A stretch of 12,509 nt of DNA from an uncultured Myxococcales bacterium (GTDB lineage: Bacteria; Myxococcota_A; Bradymonadia; UBA7976; UBA1532). The stretch spans positions 1-12,509 of the forward strand of contig CALBMW010000170.1 of the NCBI GenBank assembly GCA_937896275.1, written 5' to 3'. The position numbers were made by a program, and so were the translations under genes. The notes under the pieces are model-generated. The model saw only the letters and a program-made list of their open reading frames with translations. It made no database searches and was not told where the DNA came from. Positions 7,601 to 12,509 of this stretch are shown piece by piece (position 1 is the first letter of the stretch; each line of letters starts with the position of its first letter).

Positions 7601-7714
7601 TGCGTGGACCGGGCCGATCCCGACTTCGCGCTCGACGTCGATCTGGCCGGTCGTGCGCGCCCTCGCGGCGCCTTCGCCGACGTCGGCGCCTACGAGTCGA
7701 CGCTCGAACCTTGA
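4694..7714 (+). CDS. Lipoprotein with MopE-type Cys repeats and C-terminal beta-helix (DUF1565-like)
   Basis: A 1006-residue surface or periplasmic lipoprotein. The signal has RR at 5-6 and the lipobox LLAAC with Cys22. A half-repeat comes first, then CNGxDDDCDGxxDE-type motifs start at Cys108, 190, 248, 306, 364, 422, 480, 536 and 592. Five consecutive intervals (190 to 480) are exactly 58 residues; a DTDADGDG calcium-loop-like insertion lengthens the first unit. A Cys cluster LNCGDCGLVC follows at about 615-625. From about 639 to the end is a right-handed parallel beta-helix: GDGSRANPWRTLTHA is the usual DUF1565 entry, then repeating short strands with Asn turns (VENCAFVNN, ANNVFAHN, YNNLFW), closing with DVGAYES. 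Such domains often bind or cleave acidic polysaccharides; no catalytic residues can be assigned here. The ATG at 4694 is chosen because the signal peptide begins there. It is 6 nt from the next gene, so co-transcription is likely. Confidence 0.9.
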   Translation: MRTPRRLRWCAALLGLALLAACNDGDQGGAASDGPRTGAGVRDGSVRLVDAAAPDVEPDVAFIEDCLDGETRPCGTDEGLCEAGIEACALGLWTGRCEGETAGTDERCNGLDDDCDGGVDEGLGVGSNCKLEDERHLQIDGVIACDALTGDAVCAELPDCDTDADGDGVNVCQDCDDEDRGNFPGNEERCDGRDNDCDQRIDEPFALGEVCRAGEGVCRRGGHTVCDAVGAGVTCDAVPLEPTGAELCGNGEDDDCDGSADEGFDIGGACDAGQGACRVEGSWACSADLTEVLCAADVSGGGGELCSNGVDDDCDGAIDEGFLLGQACAVGEGACRREGITACSADGRATACSAAPGVAGVERCGDGLDDDCDGRTDEGFDLARVCTTGVGACARQGLTVCNVAGDQAVCGAEAGTPVAERCGNQQDDDCDGDVDEGFSVDQICAAGTGQCARDGLTRCSADGISVECGAQPGAPGLERCDGHDEDCDGQVDEGFALGEICSAGEGRCAAEGRRVCGAMGDAVCTAQALPPLAERCNGVDDDCDGRADEDFVGLGEACDSDDADRCALGTLQCDPGGGDAVCVDDVPQFEVCDYEDNDCDGVADNGIDIFTDPLNCGDCGLVCPGPGPECIDGACYRTYWISAGQGSNATGDGSRANPWRTLTHADGIVRGPRARIYVGAGTYSTTMHATEVESFPVTPPDQVQVVGDPAADRSAIVFQGSGVHRLVVYVGKRSATNLFAHVTLRGGGAVAQGTLYVSDAVLAMRDVHVDQAITPSGFSMGEVLDSTLTFEQGRVSGCSSTLQLGLLFANRSTVTVRRTQFEDNVAGGDSYGLIRADQSTLAVENCAFVNNRGNAVTAFSGGAVLSFVHNTVAGHTGLGVFVASGTHGLLANNVFAHNTDGGVLVEVGGVLDGAYNNLFWMNAQRDWGGGGANSVDTLNALPVAAGNFEGDPLFISLPAANVRLRAGSACVDRADPDFALDVDLAGRARPRGAFADVGAYESTLEP
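5015..6511 (+). repeat. Six-cysteine repeat array, nine motif units
   Basis: Motif cysteines are encoded at 5015, 5261, 5435, 5609, 5783, 5957, 6131, 6299 and 6467. Intervals are 246 bp (with insertion), then 174 bp five times, then 168 bp twice. Each full unit keeps six cysteines in the order C-x6/7-C-x13-C-x6-C-x7-C-x8/9-C-x11. The acidic motif is nearly constant; the intervening residues are diverged, so duplication is not recent. Confidence 0.88.
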
Positions 7715-7720
7715 TCGGGC

Positions 7721-8047
7721 GTGGCGTTGAATCCTGAACAGTTCGCGCAGACGATCGGCGAGGCCATCGCCAAGGGCTTCGCCGAGGCCCGGCAGCTGCT
7801 CGGAACGCTCCCCGAGCAGACCGAGGCGGAGTTGGCGCAGACCGACCAGCTGGTCAAAGACGGGCTCGATGCGTTCGTGAGGACCGGACAGCGGCCCGAC
7901 GACGCCGCCCGGCTCGGGCGCATCGAGACCTTCCGCGCGTCCCTGTCGGACGAGGTGCAGGTCCAGAGCCAGCGGCGCGCGGCCTACAACGGCCAGGGGC
8001 AGGCGGTCGATCAGGCGCGGGCGGGCACCTTCGGCGTCACGGGCTGA
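7721..8047 (+). CDS. Small Gln-rich hypothetical protein
   Basis: I do not recognise a family. The 108-residue product has no signal peptide, transmembrane segment, Cys or Trp. It is rich in Gln (about a dozen), Ala and Glu/Asp, and residues about 5-50 look helical and amphipathic (FAQTIGEAIAKGFAEARQLL). The C-terminal 20 residues are Gly/Gln-rich and probably flexible. The GTG start lies 6 nt after the stop of the beta-helix lipoprotein and lacks a clear Shine-Dalgarno sequence, suggesting translational coupling. The codon pattern is like its neighbours, which supports a real gene. A cytoplasmic location is inferred. Confidence 0.65.
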   Translation: MALNPEQFAQTIGEAIAKGFAEARQLLGTLPEQTEAELAQTDQLVKDGLDAFVRTGQRPDDAARLGRIETFRASLSDEVQVQSQRRAAYNGQGQAVDQARAGTFGVTG

Positions 8048-8114
8048 TCGGGCACGGACGGGTTGCGCCGGCCCCTGCGCTCACGGCACCCTCCGCGCGC
8101 CGAGCCGGAGGTGC

Positions 8115-9608
8115 GTGTTGGGAGGCAGCGAGGCGACGGGCGGCCAGCCGACGGGTGGCCAGGCGACGGGCGGCCAGGCGACGGGCGGCGCGACTGCGCC
8201 GGTGCGATGGCGGGTGGCTCGGCCGTTGGTGCTCGCGCTGCTCGGGCTCAAGCTGCTGGTGACCGTCTGGAACGCCGCCACCTTCGACGGCTGGGGCTAC
8301 GACGGCCGCCACCACGTGTGGCGCGCCTACATCGGCTGCGCGGCCGATCCGATGGCCTACGATCCGCCCCTCTACTACGTGCCCGTCTTCGGCACGGTCA
8401 CGACCACGCTCACCCACGACTTCGACGTGCCCCGGAAGATGACGGTCGAGGAACGCAACCTGCCCCTGCAGCGGCTGCGATGGCTCAACGTCGTGTGGCT
8501 GGCGGTCTTCTACGCGAGCTGGCTCTTCGGCGTGATCCCGCGGCTGTTCGCGGACGACCGGGTGCGTCTCCTGGCCTCCGGGCTGCTCCTGGCGCTGCCC
8601 GGCTACCAGAAGATGGCGGTGATGCCACACCCCGACAACCTGCACACGGCGGCCGCGGCGGCCTGCTTCGCCGCCTGGCTGTGGGCCCGCGAGCGCAAGG
8701 CCCGGCGGTTGGCCGCGGGCGGTGCGGCCGGCGACACGGGCGAGTTGGCGCTCCTCGCGGGGCTGGCCATCTTCGCCGGGTGGACGCGGCCCTTCGCGGC
8801 GGTGACGGTGGCGGTCACCGGGATCATGGCGGTCGCGCACGCGCGGGTGGGGCGCCGGGTGTTCGGCGCCGGTTTCCTGGCGCGCCTGGTGGCGTTGACG
8901 CTGGTCATCGGGGCCGGCTCGTCGGCCTGGTACGTCTACCGGCACGCGCAGACGGGCCTCTGGGGTGGCGCCTACAACCCGCGCTTCATCGCGAAGTTCG
9001 CGAAAGGGAAACAGACCTTCGACTGGGCCCACTACTTCGGCTCCTTCGAGTTCGCGGCCCTCGTGGCGCACCCCAACCGAGGCGTGGGGCGCGATCTTCC
9101 GGATCCCGAGGCGCGGGCGCGCATCGCCAACAGCTTCTTCACGACGCTCTACTCCGAGGTCTGGGGCGACCACTGGATGCACTTCTCGGGCAAGAAGCGC
9201 CCCTATGAACGCCCCGAGAAGTTCGACGCGAAGATCTGGCCCAAGCGCATGCTGTTCGTCACGGCGCTGCCCATCACGCTGCTGTTGCTGCTGCGGCTCT
9301 TCGTGCACCTCGTGCGCATCGTGCGCCGGGGGCCGCGGGACTGGGCGAGGCTGCCGCCCGACGTCGCGCTGGCGCTGCTGTTCGTGCTGGGGGCGGGGTT
9401 CTACCTCTTCTGGCAGACCGGCTCGGGCCTGACGCCCGGCAAGAACTCGTCGATCAAGTTCATCTACAGCGCCTACCTGGCGCCCGCGCCGCTGCTGCTG
9501 GCGTTGCACGGGCGCTTCGGCGAGCGGCGGCTTTGGGCCTGGCTCTTCGGCGCCGCGCTCCTGTTCGCGGTGGCCCTGCCGGTCGCCTTCTACTGGCCCG
9601 CGGGGTGA
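8115..9608 (+). CDS. Polytopic glycosyltransferase, GT-C/GT39-like
   Basis: A 497-residue integral membrane protein with about 11 predicted helices, the first at about 37-52 and the last two ending near the C-terminus. In the first periplasmic loop it has GYDGRHH (61-67) and DPPLYY (83-88). An acidic residue after helix 1 (here Asp63) and a PPLYY-type motif are typical of ArnT/PMT-like GT-C enzymes, which move sugars from polyprenyl-phosphate donors to acceptors outside the inner membrane. Donor and acceptor cannot be read from the sequence. GGAGG (8107-8111) is close to the GTG at 8115; TTG at 8118 has better spacing, and GTG at 8202 would remove the repetitive N-terminus. The first 29 residues are an Ala-Thr-Gly-Gly-Gln tandem repeat, unusual for this family. 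It sits 4 nt from the methyltransferase gene, so the two are probably one unit. Confidence 0.8.
   Translation: MLGGSEATGGQPTGGQATGGQATGGATAPVRWRVARPLVLALLGLKLLVTVWNAATFDGWGYDGRHHVWRAYIGCAADPMAYDPPLYYVPVFGTVTTTLTHDFDVPRKMTVEERNLPLQRLRWLNVVWLAVFYASWLFGVIPRLFADDRVRLLASGLLLALPGYQKMAVMPHPDNLHTAAAAACFAAWLWARERKARRLAAGGAAGDTGELALLAGLAIFAGWTRPFAAVTVAVTGIMAVAHARVGRRVFGAGFLARLVALTLVIGAGSSAWYVYRHAQTGLWGGAYNPRFIAKFAKGKQTFDWAHYFGSFEFAALVAHPNRGVGRDLPDPEARARIANSFFTTLYSEVWGDHWMHFSGKKRPYERPEKFDAKIWPKRMLFVTALPITLLLLLRLFVHLVRIVRRGPRDWARLPPDVALALLFVLGAGFYLFWQTGSGLTPGKNSSIKFIYSAYLAPAPLLLALHGRFGERRLWAWLFGAALLFAVALPVAFYWPAG
8133..8192 (+). repeat. 15-bp tandem repeat, four copies, in frame
   Basis: Units at 8133-8147, 8148-8162, 8163-8177 and 8178-8192. 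Copies 1 and 3 are identical (GCGACGGGCGGCCAG), copy 2 differs at two bases and copy 4 is altered at its end. They encode ATGGQ-PTGGQ-ATGGQ-ATGGA at the cytoplasmic N-terminus of the GT-C-like protein. Since 15 is a multiple of 3, copy-number change would alter length but not frame. Confidence 0.9.
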
Positions 9609-9612
9609 GGCG

Positions 9613-10245
9613 ATGACCGGCGACGATCCGCACGCGACCGACTACGACTTCGCGGGCAAGTACGAAGAGAGCAACCCGATCGCGCGGCTGCTGCTCGACG
9701 GCTTCTACGGCGGCGTGGCCGCCTTGCTGCGTCAGGCGCGAGCGCGCGAGGCGCTCGAGGTCGGCTGTGGCGAGGGCTTCAGCACGGCCCGCGTCCGCGA
9801 CCTGCTGCCGGCCGACGTGACCCTCCGGGCGGTCGACGTCGAGCAGCGGCTGGTGGAGGCGGCCCGGCGCCGCAACCCGGCCGTGCCGGTCGAGCAGGCC
9901 TCGATCTACGGGCTGCCCGACGCGGACGCCAGCGTCGACCTCGTGATCTGCATGGAGGTGCTCGAGCACCTCGATCGCCCGGCGGACGCCCTGCGCGAGT
10001 TGGCACGCGTGAGCGCCCGCTGGCTCCTGCTCACCGTCCCCCGCGAGCCCATCTGGCGCGGCCTGAACCTGGCCCGCGGCAAATACCCGCGCGACCTGGG
10101 CAACACGCCCGGGCACCTGCAACACTGGTCGAGCCGAGGCTTCGTCCGCCTCGTGTCGTGCGTCGCCACGCCGGTCGCCGTCCGTCGGCCCCTGCCCTGG
10201 ACGCAGGTGCTGGCCTCGGTGGCTCACGGTCACGGCGGTCGCTGA
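9613..10245 (+). CDS. Class I SAM-dependent methyltransferase
   Basis: A 210-residue soluble protein with a Methyltransf_11-like Rossmann fold. Seen: motif I LEVGCGEGFS (48-57) for SAM binding, RAVDVE (72-77) with Asp75 probably touching the SAM ribose region, and VICMEVLEHL (111-120), the motif after strand 4. The C-terminal half has TVPREPIWRGLN and GHLQHWSSRGF, resembling methyltransferases found beside polyprenyl-linked glycan genes. There is no signal peptide, so it acts in the cytoplasm. The substrate is unknown; context suggests a sugar or lipid-linked intermediate. The ATG lies 4 nt after the GT-C stop, with GTGAGG as a partial ribosome binding site overlapping that stop. It ends 6 bases before the stop of the convergent GT2 gene. 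Confidence 0.88.
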   Translation: MTGDDPHATDYDFAGKYEESNPIARLLLDGFYGGVAALLRQARAREALEVGCGEGFSTARVRDLLPADVTLRAVDVEQRLVEAARRRNPAVPVEQASIYGLPDADASVDLVICMEVLEHLDRPADALRELARVSARWLLLTVPREPIWRGLNLARGKYPRDLGNTPGHLQHWSSRGFVRLVSCVATPVAVRRPLPWTQVLASVAHGHGGR

Positions 10246-10251
10246 ACATCC

Positions 10252-11208
10252 TCACCCCCGCGGCGGCGGCCCGTCGCGCTTCATGTGATACAGCATGCGC
10301 TCCTGGTTCCGCCGCACGCGGTCGAGCAGATCCGCGACGACGCCCACCACGAACAGCACCAGCCCGACCATCACCAGGAAGCCACCGGTCAGGCCGGACC
10401 ACAGCTGCCCATAGAAGCGGCCCGTGCGCAGGTAGTGCACCAGCATGATCGACGCGACGCCGCAGCCGCTCAGCGTGAACCCAGCGGCCAGCCACCAGAA
10501 GAAGCGGATGGGTCGGTAGTCGCGATACACCGTCAGGATGATGGCCAGCGTCTTCACGGCGTAGCGCGGGATGCTGTTCGCCACCCGCGACACGCGCCCG
10601 TCGAAGTAGGTCACGTCTACCGGCACCTCGCGCAGCCGCAGACGCTTGAAGGAGAGTTGGAGGAAGGTCTCCTGCGTGTAGGTGAAGTCGCCGTGCAGGT
10701 TGAGGTTGAGCATTGCTTCACGGCCGTAGGCCCGGAAACCGCACGAGACGTCGTAGAAGGTCTGACCGGTCAGGCGGCTGACGAGCCCCGCCATGCGCGC
10801 GTTGCCCCATCGCTTGATGGACGGCATCGACGGCGCGCGGGCGGGATCGACGAAGCGCGACGCGGTCACGAAGTCGGCCTCGTCGGCGACGATCGGCGCG
10901 GTCAGCCGCGGGATGTCCTCGGGGGCGAATTGGCCGTCGGCGTCCACGGTGACGAGCACGTCGTACCGGCCGGTCACGGCGTGGTCGAGCGCGGTCTGAA
11001 AGCTCGCGCCGACACCGCGGTTCGCGCCGTGTGACAGGACGTGCGCCCCGGCGGCCCGGGCGACGGCGGCCGACTCGTCAGCGCTGCCGTCGTCGACCAC
11101 CAGCACGTCCACGCGCCCGAACCCCTCGATCTCACGAGGGATTCTCTGGATGACGCCCGCCAGCGTCGCCGCTTCGTTCAAACAGGGGATGGAGACGAGG
11201 AGGTTCAC
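10252..11208 (-). CDS. Glycosyltransferase family 2, polyprenyl-phosphate sugar synthase-like
   Basis: A 318-residue GT-A fold transferase anchored in the inner membrane. Seen: VSIPCLNE (5-12), VVDDGS (37-42) that binds the nucleotide, and DADGQ (89-93), the metal-binding DxD as in DPM1-type enzymes. CGFRAYGR and the charged segment before the membrane part also fit. Two C-terminal helices (about 236-260 and 269-295) end in a basic tail. Enzymes of this layout usually move a sugar from a nucleotide donor to polyprenyl phosphate on the cytoplasmic face; the sugar is not readable. The GTG at 11208 is chosen because the conserved N-terminus starts there and because an extended -10 element sits exactly 7 nt before it. 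The frame is open upstream to 11589 but there overlaps the divergent gene and makes no sense as protein. Confidence 0.9.
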   Translation of the reverse strand: MNLLVSIPCLNEAATLAGVIQRIPREIEGFGRVDVLVVDDGSADESAAVARAAGAHVLSHGANRGVGASFQTALDHAVTGRYDVLVTVDADGQFAPEDIPRLTAPIVADEADFVTASRFVDPARAPSMPSIKRWGNARMAGLVSRLTGQTFYDVSCGFRAYGREAMLNLNLHGDFTYTQETFLQLSFKRLRLREVPVDVTYFDGRVSRVANSIPRYAVKTLAIILTVYRDYRPIRFFWWLAAGFTLSGCGVASIMLVHYLRTGRFYGQLWSGLTGGFLVMVGLVLFVVGVVADLLDRVRRNQERMLYHMKRDGPPPRG

Positions 11209-11224
11209 TCGCGGCGGGGTAGCA
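11209..11224 (-). promoter_or_regulatory. Extended -10-like element, predicted leaderless start
   Basis: On the minus strand TG (11224-11223), one base, then TACCCC (11221-11216), then 7 nt and the GTG at 11208. The layout equals that at 1769-1784, with C instead of T at the last -10 position. It supports the chosen start of the GT2 gene, which has no Shine-Dalgarno sequence. Confidence 0.4.
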
Positions 11225-11247
11225 CAGGAGGGGGCTCGGGCTCCAGC

Positions 11248-11276
11248 TTGACGCGCCCCGGCCGGCGCGCCACCTT
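11248..11276 (+). promoter_or_regulatory. Possible promoter of YbhN-like gene
   Basis: TTGACG (11248-11253, five of six matches to the -35 consensus) is followed after 17 bp by a poor -10 (CACCTT, 11271-11276), 8 nt before the ATG. It lies in the 76-base gap shared with the divergent GT2 gene, where a promoter for each direction is expected. Confidence 0.25.
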
Positions 11277-11284
11277 CGCCCGCC

Positions 11285-12307
11285 ATGCCGCAGTCGCCCA
11301 CACAGTCCGCCACGCAGCACGCCACGCAGCCCGCCACGCGGCCGACCCCCGGGCCGGCCCCGCAGTCCGCCACGCTGCCCACGCCGCCCGGGTCCCGCTG
11401 GCGGCGCCTGCTGCCGCTGCTGGGGCTCGTACTGCTGATCGTGGTCCTGGCGCGTCTGGACCGGCACGCCCTCGCGGCGGCGTTCGGCCGCCTGAGCCTC
11501 TGGACGGTGCCCGCCGCGGCGGCCGCCTTCCTTGCCAACGTCGCGCTCAAGGCCGTGCGCTGGCGCCGCCTGCTCGACGCGCAGTCCATCGCGCTGCCCT
11601 GGCGAGTCGCGGTGGGCGCCTTCTTCGCCGCGGCCTTCTACGGCGCCATCACCCCCGGCCGCGTGGGTGAGTTGGCCCGGGTCGGCGTCCTCACGGCGCG
11701 CGGCGTCCCGCTCGGCCGCGGCGTCGCCTCGTGCATCTTCGATCGCGTGCTCGATCTCGCGACGCTCGTGACCGTCGGCGGCGTCTTTGGCGCGGCGTGG
11801 CTCGGCGAGCCCGCCCTGGCGCTGGCGCTGGGCCTGTTGACCCTGATCGGCGTGCCGGCGGGGCGGGCGTTGCTGCTGTACCTCTCGCGGCGGGCCCACG
11901 GCGCGAGCCCGGCGAGCAGGGCCGGACGCCTGCTGCGCGACCTCGCGCTCGCGAGCCCCCCGATGCTCACCCCCCGCGCGCTCGGCGAGGCGCTCGCGTG
12001 GACCGTGGTCGCCTGGGTCGGCTACTACGGGGCGGTGGCCGTGCTGGCCAGCGGCATGGGCCTGTCGGTCACCCTGCCCGCGCTCGTCGCCGCGACCTCG
12101 GCCGCCGCGCTGACCGCGCTGCTGCCGGTCACCTTCCAGGGCATCGGCACCCGCGAGCTGGTCTTCGCCTTCGCCCTCGGCCGAGAGGGCGTCCCGGCCG
12201 AGGCCGCCGTGGCCCTCTCGCTGGCCGCCTTGGGCACCTTCCTGGCCGCGTCGGTGCTCTCGGGGGGGCTCGCGCTGGTGTCGGGGCGCGGCGGCCGGGC
12301 GGGCTGA
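11285..12307 (+). CDS. YbhN/AglD2-like membrane protein (LPG synthase TM region, UPF0104)
   Basis: A 340-residue polytopic inner-membrane protein with about 7-8 helices, the first at about 41-57. Family motifs seen: ALKAVRWRRLL (88-97), PGRVGELAR (124-132), DRVLDL (153-158) and GIGTREL (286-292). The family shares the flippase-like transmembrane region of MprF but lacks the aminoacyl-transferase domain. COG0392 calls it a predicted flippase, and in some archaeal and bacterial systems it is linked to GT2 enzymes that make polyprenyl-linked sugars. Here it diverges from exactly such a GT2 gene. Moving or positioning a lipid-linked intermediate is inference. The first 36 residues are an Ala/Thr/Gln/Pro-rich extension containing a 12-bp tandem repeat, outside the family domain. 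No Shine-Dalgarno sequence precedes the ATG. Confidence 0.85.
   Translation: MPQSPTQSATQHATQPATRPTPGPAPQSATLPTPPGSRWRRLLPLLGLVLLIVVLARLDRHALAAAFGRLSLWTVPAAAAAFLANVALKAVRWRRLLDAQSIALPWRVAVGAFFAAAFYGAITPGRVGELARVGVLTARGVPLGRGVASCIFDRVLDLATLVTVGGVFGAAWLGEPALALALGLLTLIGVPAGRALLLYLSRRAHGASPASRAGRLLRDLALASPPMLTPRALGEALAWTVVAWVGYYGAVAVLASGMGLSVTLPALVAATSAAALTALLPVTFQGIGTRELVFAFALGREGVPAEAAVALSLAALGTFLAASVLSGGLALVSGRGGRAG
11309..11344 (+). repeat. 12-bp tandem repeat, three copies, in frame
   Basis: GCCACGCAGCAC (11309-11320), GCCACGCAGCCC (11321-11332) and GCCACGCGGCCG (11333-11344) encode ATQH-ATQP-ATRP at residues 9-20 of the YbhN-like protein, before its first helix. Like the 15-bp repeat at 8133, its unit is a multiple of 3. 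Confidence 0.8.
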
Positions 12308-12343
12308 ACGCGCCGTGGGCTGCAACGACCGCGCGCTTTCTCG

Positions 12344-12349
12344 TATAAG
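12344..12349 (+). promoter_or_regulatory. Candidate -10 box (TATAAG) before the last lipoprotein
   Basis: TATAAG stands out in GC-rich DNA and lies 40 nt before the ATG at 12390, giving an expected leader of about 34 nt. A -35 box is not clear; CTGCAA at 12320-12325 is a three-of-six match with an 18-bp spacer. Confidence 0.4.
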
Positions 12350-12376
12350 GGGCCGTCTTTCACCGGTCTTTTTCCC

Positions 12377-12383
12377 AGGGAGG
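12377..12383 (+). promoter_or_regulatory. Ribosome binding site of terminal lipoprotein gene
   Basis: AGGGAGG with a 6-nt spacer to the ATG at 12390. It decides the start, and contrasts with the two large lipoprotein genes, which have none. Confidence 0.8.
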
Positions 12384-12389
12384 TCACCG

Positions 12390-12509
12390 ATGGCACGGGG
12401 AGTCGCGATCGTCGCCGCGCTGCTGATGGCAGGTTGCATCGAGGGCACCAACGAGGGGGCGCTGGTGCCCGATGGGGGTGACACATCCTGCACGCCGGGC
12501 CGTACGGTG
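12390..12509 (+). CDS. Lipoprotein, N-terminal fragment, 3' end outside window
   Basis: Forty codons are visible. MARGVAIVAALLMAGC is a short signal peptide with the lipobox LMAGC (Cys16). A short Gly/Glu/Asp-rich linker follows, then SCTPGRTV at the window edge. That last segment resembles the start of Cys-rich CxPG repeats in lipoproteins of myxobacterium-like genomes, but too little is visible to assign a domain. It has its own ribosome binding site and a candidate -10 box, so it probably begins a new transcription unit after the YbhN-like gene, 82 bases upstream. Confidence 0.8.
   Translation, partial: MARGVAIVAALLMAGCIEGTNEGALVPDGGDTSCTPGRTV

Noticed and set aside
8037..9509. Minus-strand open frame (about 490 codons) opposite the GT-C gene
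   Set aside because: The translation is Arg/Gln/Pro-rich with no domain, while the plus frame shows regular transmembrane segments and GT-C motifs.
11209..11589. N-terminal extension of the GT2 gene to an upstream start
   Set aside because: The extra 127 codons overlap the divergent YbhN-like gene, lack GT2 features and read as low-complexity Arg/Cys/Ala; the GT2 domain begins right after GTG 11208.
11132..12493. Minus-strand open frame (about 450 codons) opposite the YbhN-like gene
   Set aside because: It is Gln/Arg/Gly-rich without motifs and overlaps both the GT2 gene and a well-supported plus gene.

Overview
This is a GC-rich bacterial chromosome segment, with GC concentrated at third codon positions. 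It is crowded with exported lipoproteins carrying MopE-type Cys/Asp-rich repeats (CNGxDDDCDGxxDE). That mix, plus an L,D-transpeptidase and a DUF1565-like beta-helix protein, suggests Myxococcota or a related predatory or social deltaproteobacterial lineage. The assignment is an inference from gene content; no rRNA or other phylogenetic marker is present.

Layout, left to right. (1) The 3' part of a YcbB-type L,D-transpeptidase (to 775). (2) A stand-alone crotonase-fold protein (853-1554). (3) A lipoprotein with five six-cysteine repeats and a C-terminal C-type lectin domain (1785-3518). (4) On the minus strand, an unrecognised two-helix membrane protein (3541-4485). (5) A second, larger lipoprotein with the same repeats but a right-handed beta-helix head (4694-7714). 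(6) On the plus strand after it, a small Gln-rich protein (7721-8047), a polytopic GT-C-like glycosyltransferase (8115-9608) and a SAM methyltransferase (9613-10245). (7) On the minus strand, a GT2 polyprenyl-phosphate-sugar-synthase-like transferase with two C-terminal helices (10252-11208). (8) Diverging from it, a YbhN/AglD2-like (LPG synthase TM region) membrane protein (11285-12307). (9) The start of a third lipoprotein (12390 to the window end).

How the genes may fit together. The theme is the cell envelope: peptidoglycan cross-linking, surface lipoproteins built as a disulfide-rich stalk with a carbohydrate-interacting head, and a polyprenyl-linked glycan module (GT2 donor synthesis, flippase-like protein, GT-C transferase, methyltransferase). 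The most notable points are the shared 56-58-residue six-cysteine repeat in two lipoproteins with different heads, a C-type lectin domain that keeps a complete QPD/WND calcium site, and a near-identical extended -10 element lying exactly 7 nt before the start codon of three genes, which predicts leaderless transcripts. No RNA gene, insertion sequence, CRISPR array or att site was seen. No gene-free stretch exceeds 300 bases; the longest is 1555-1784.
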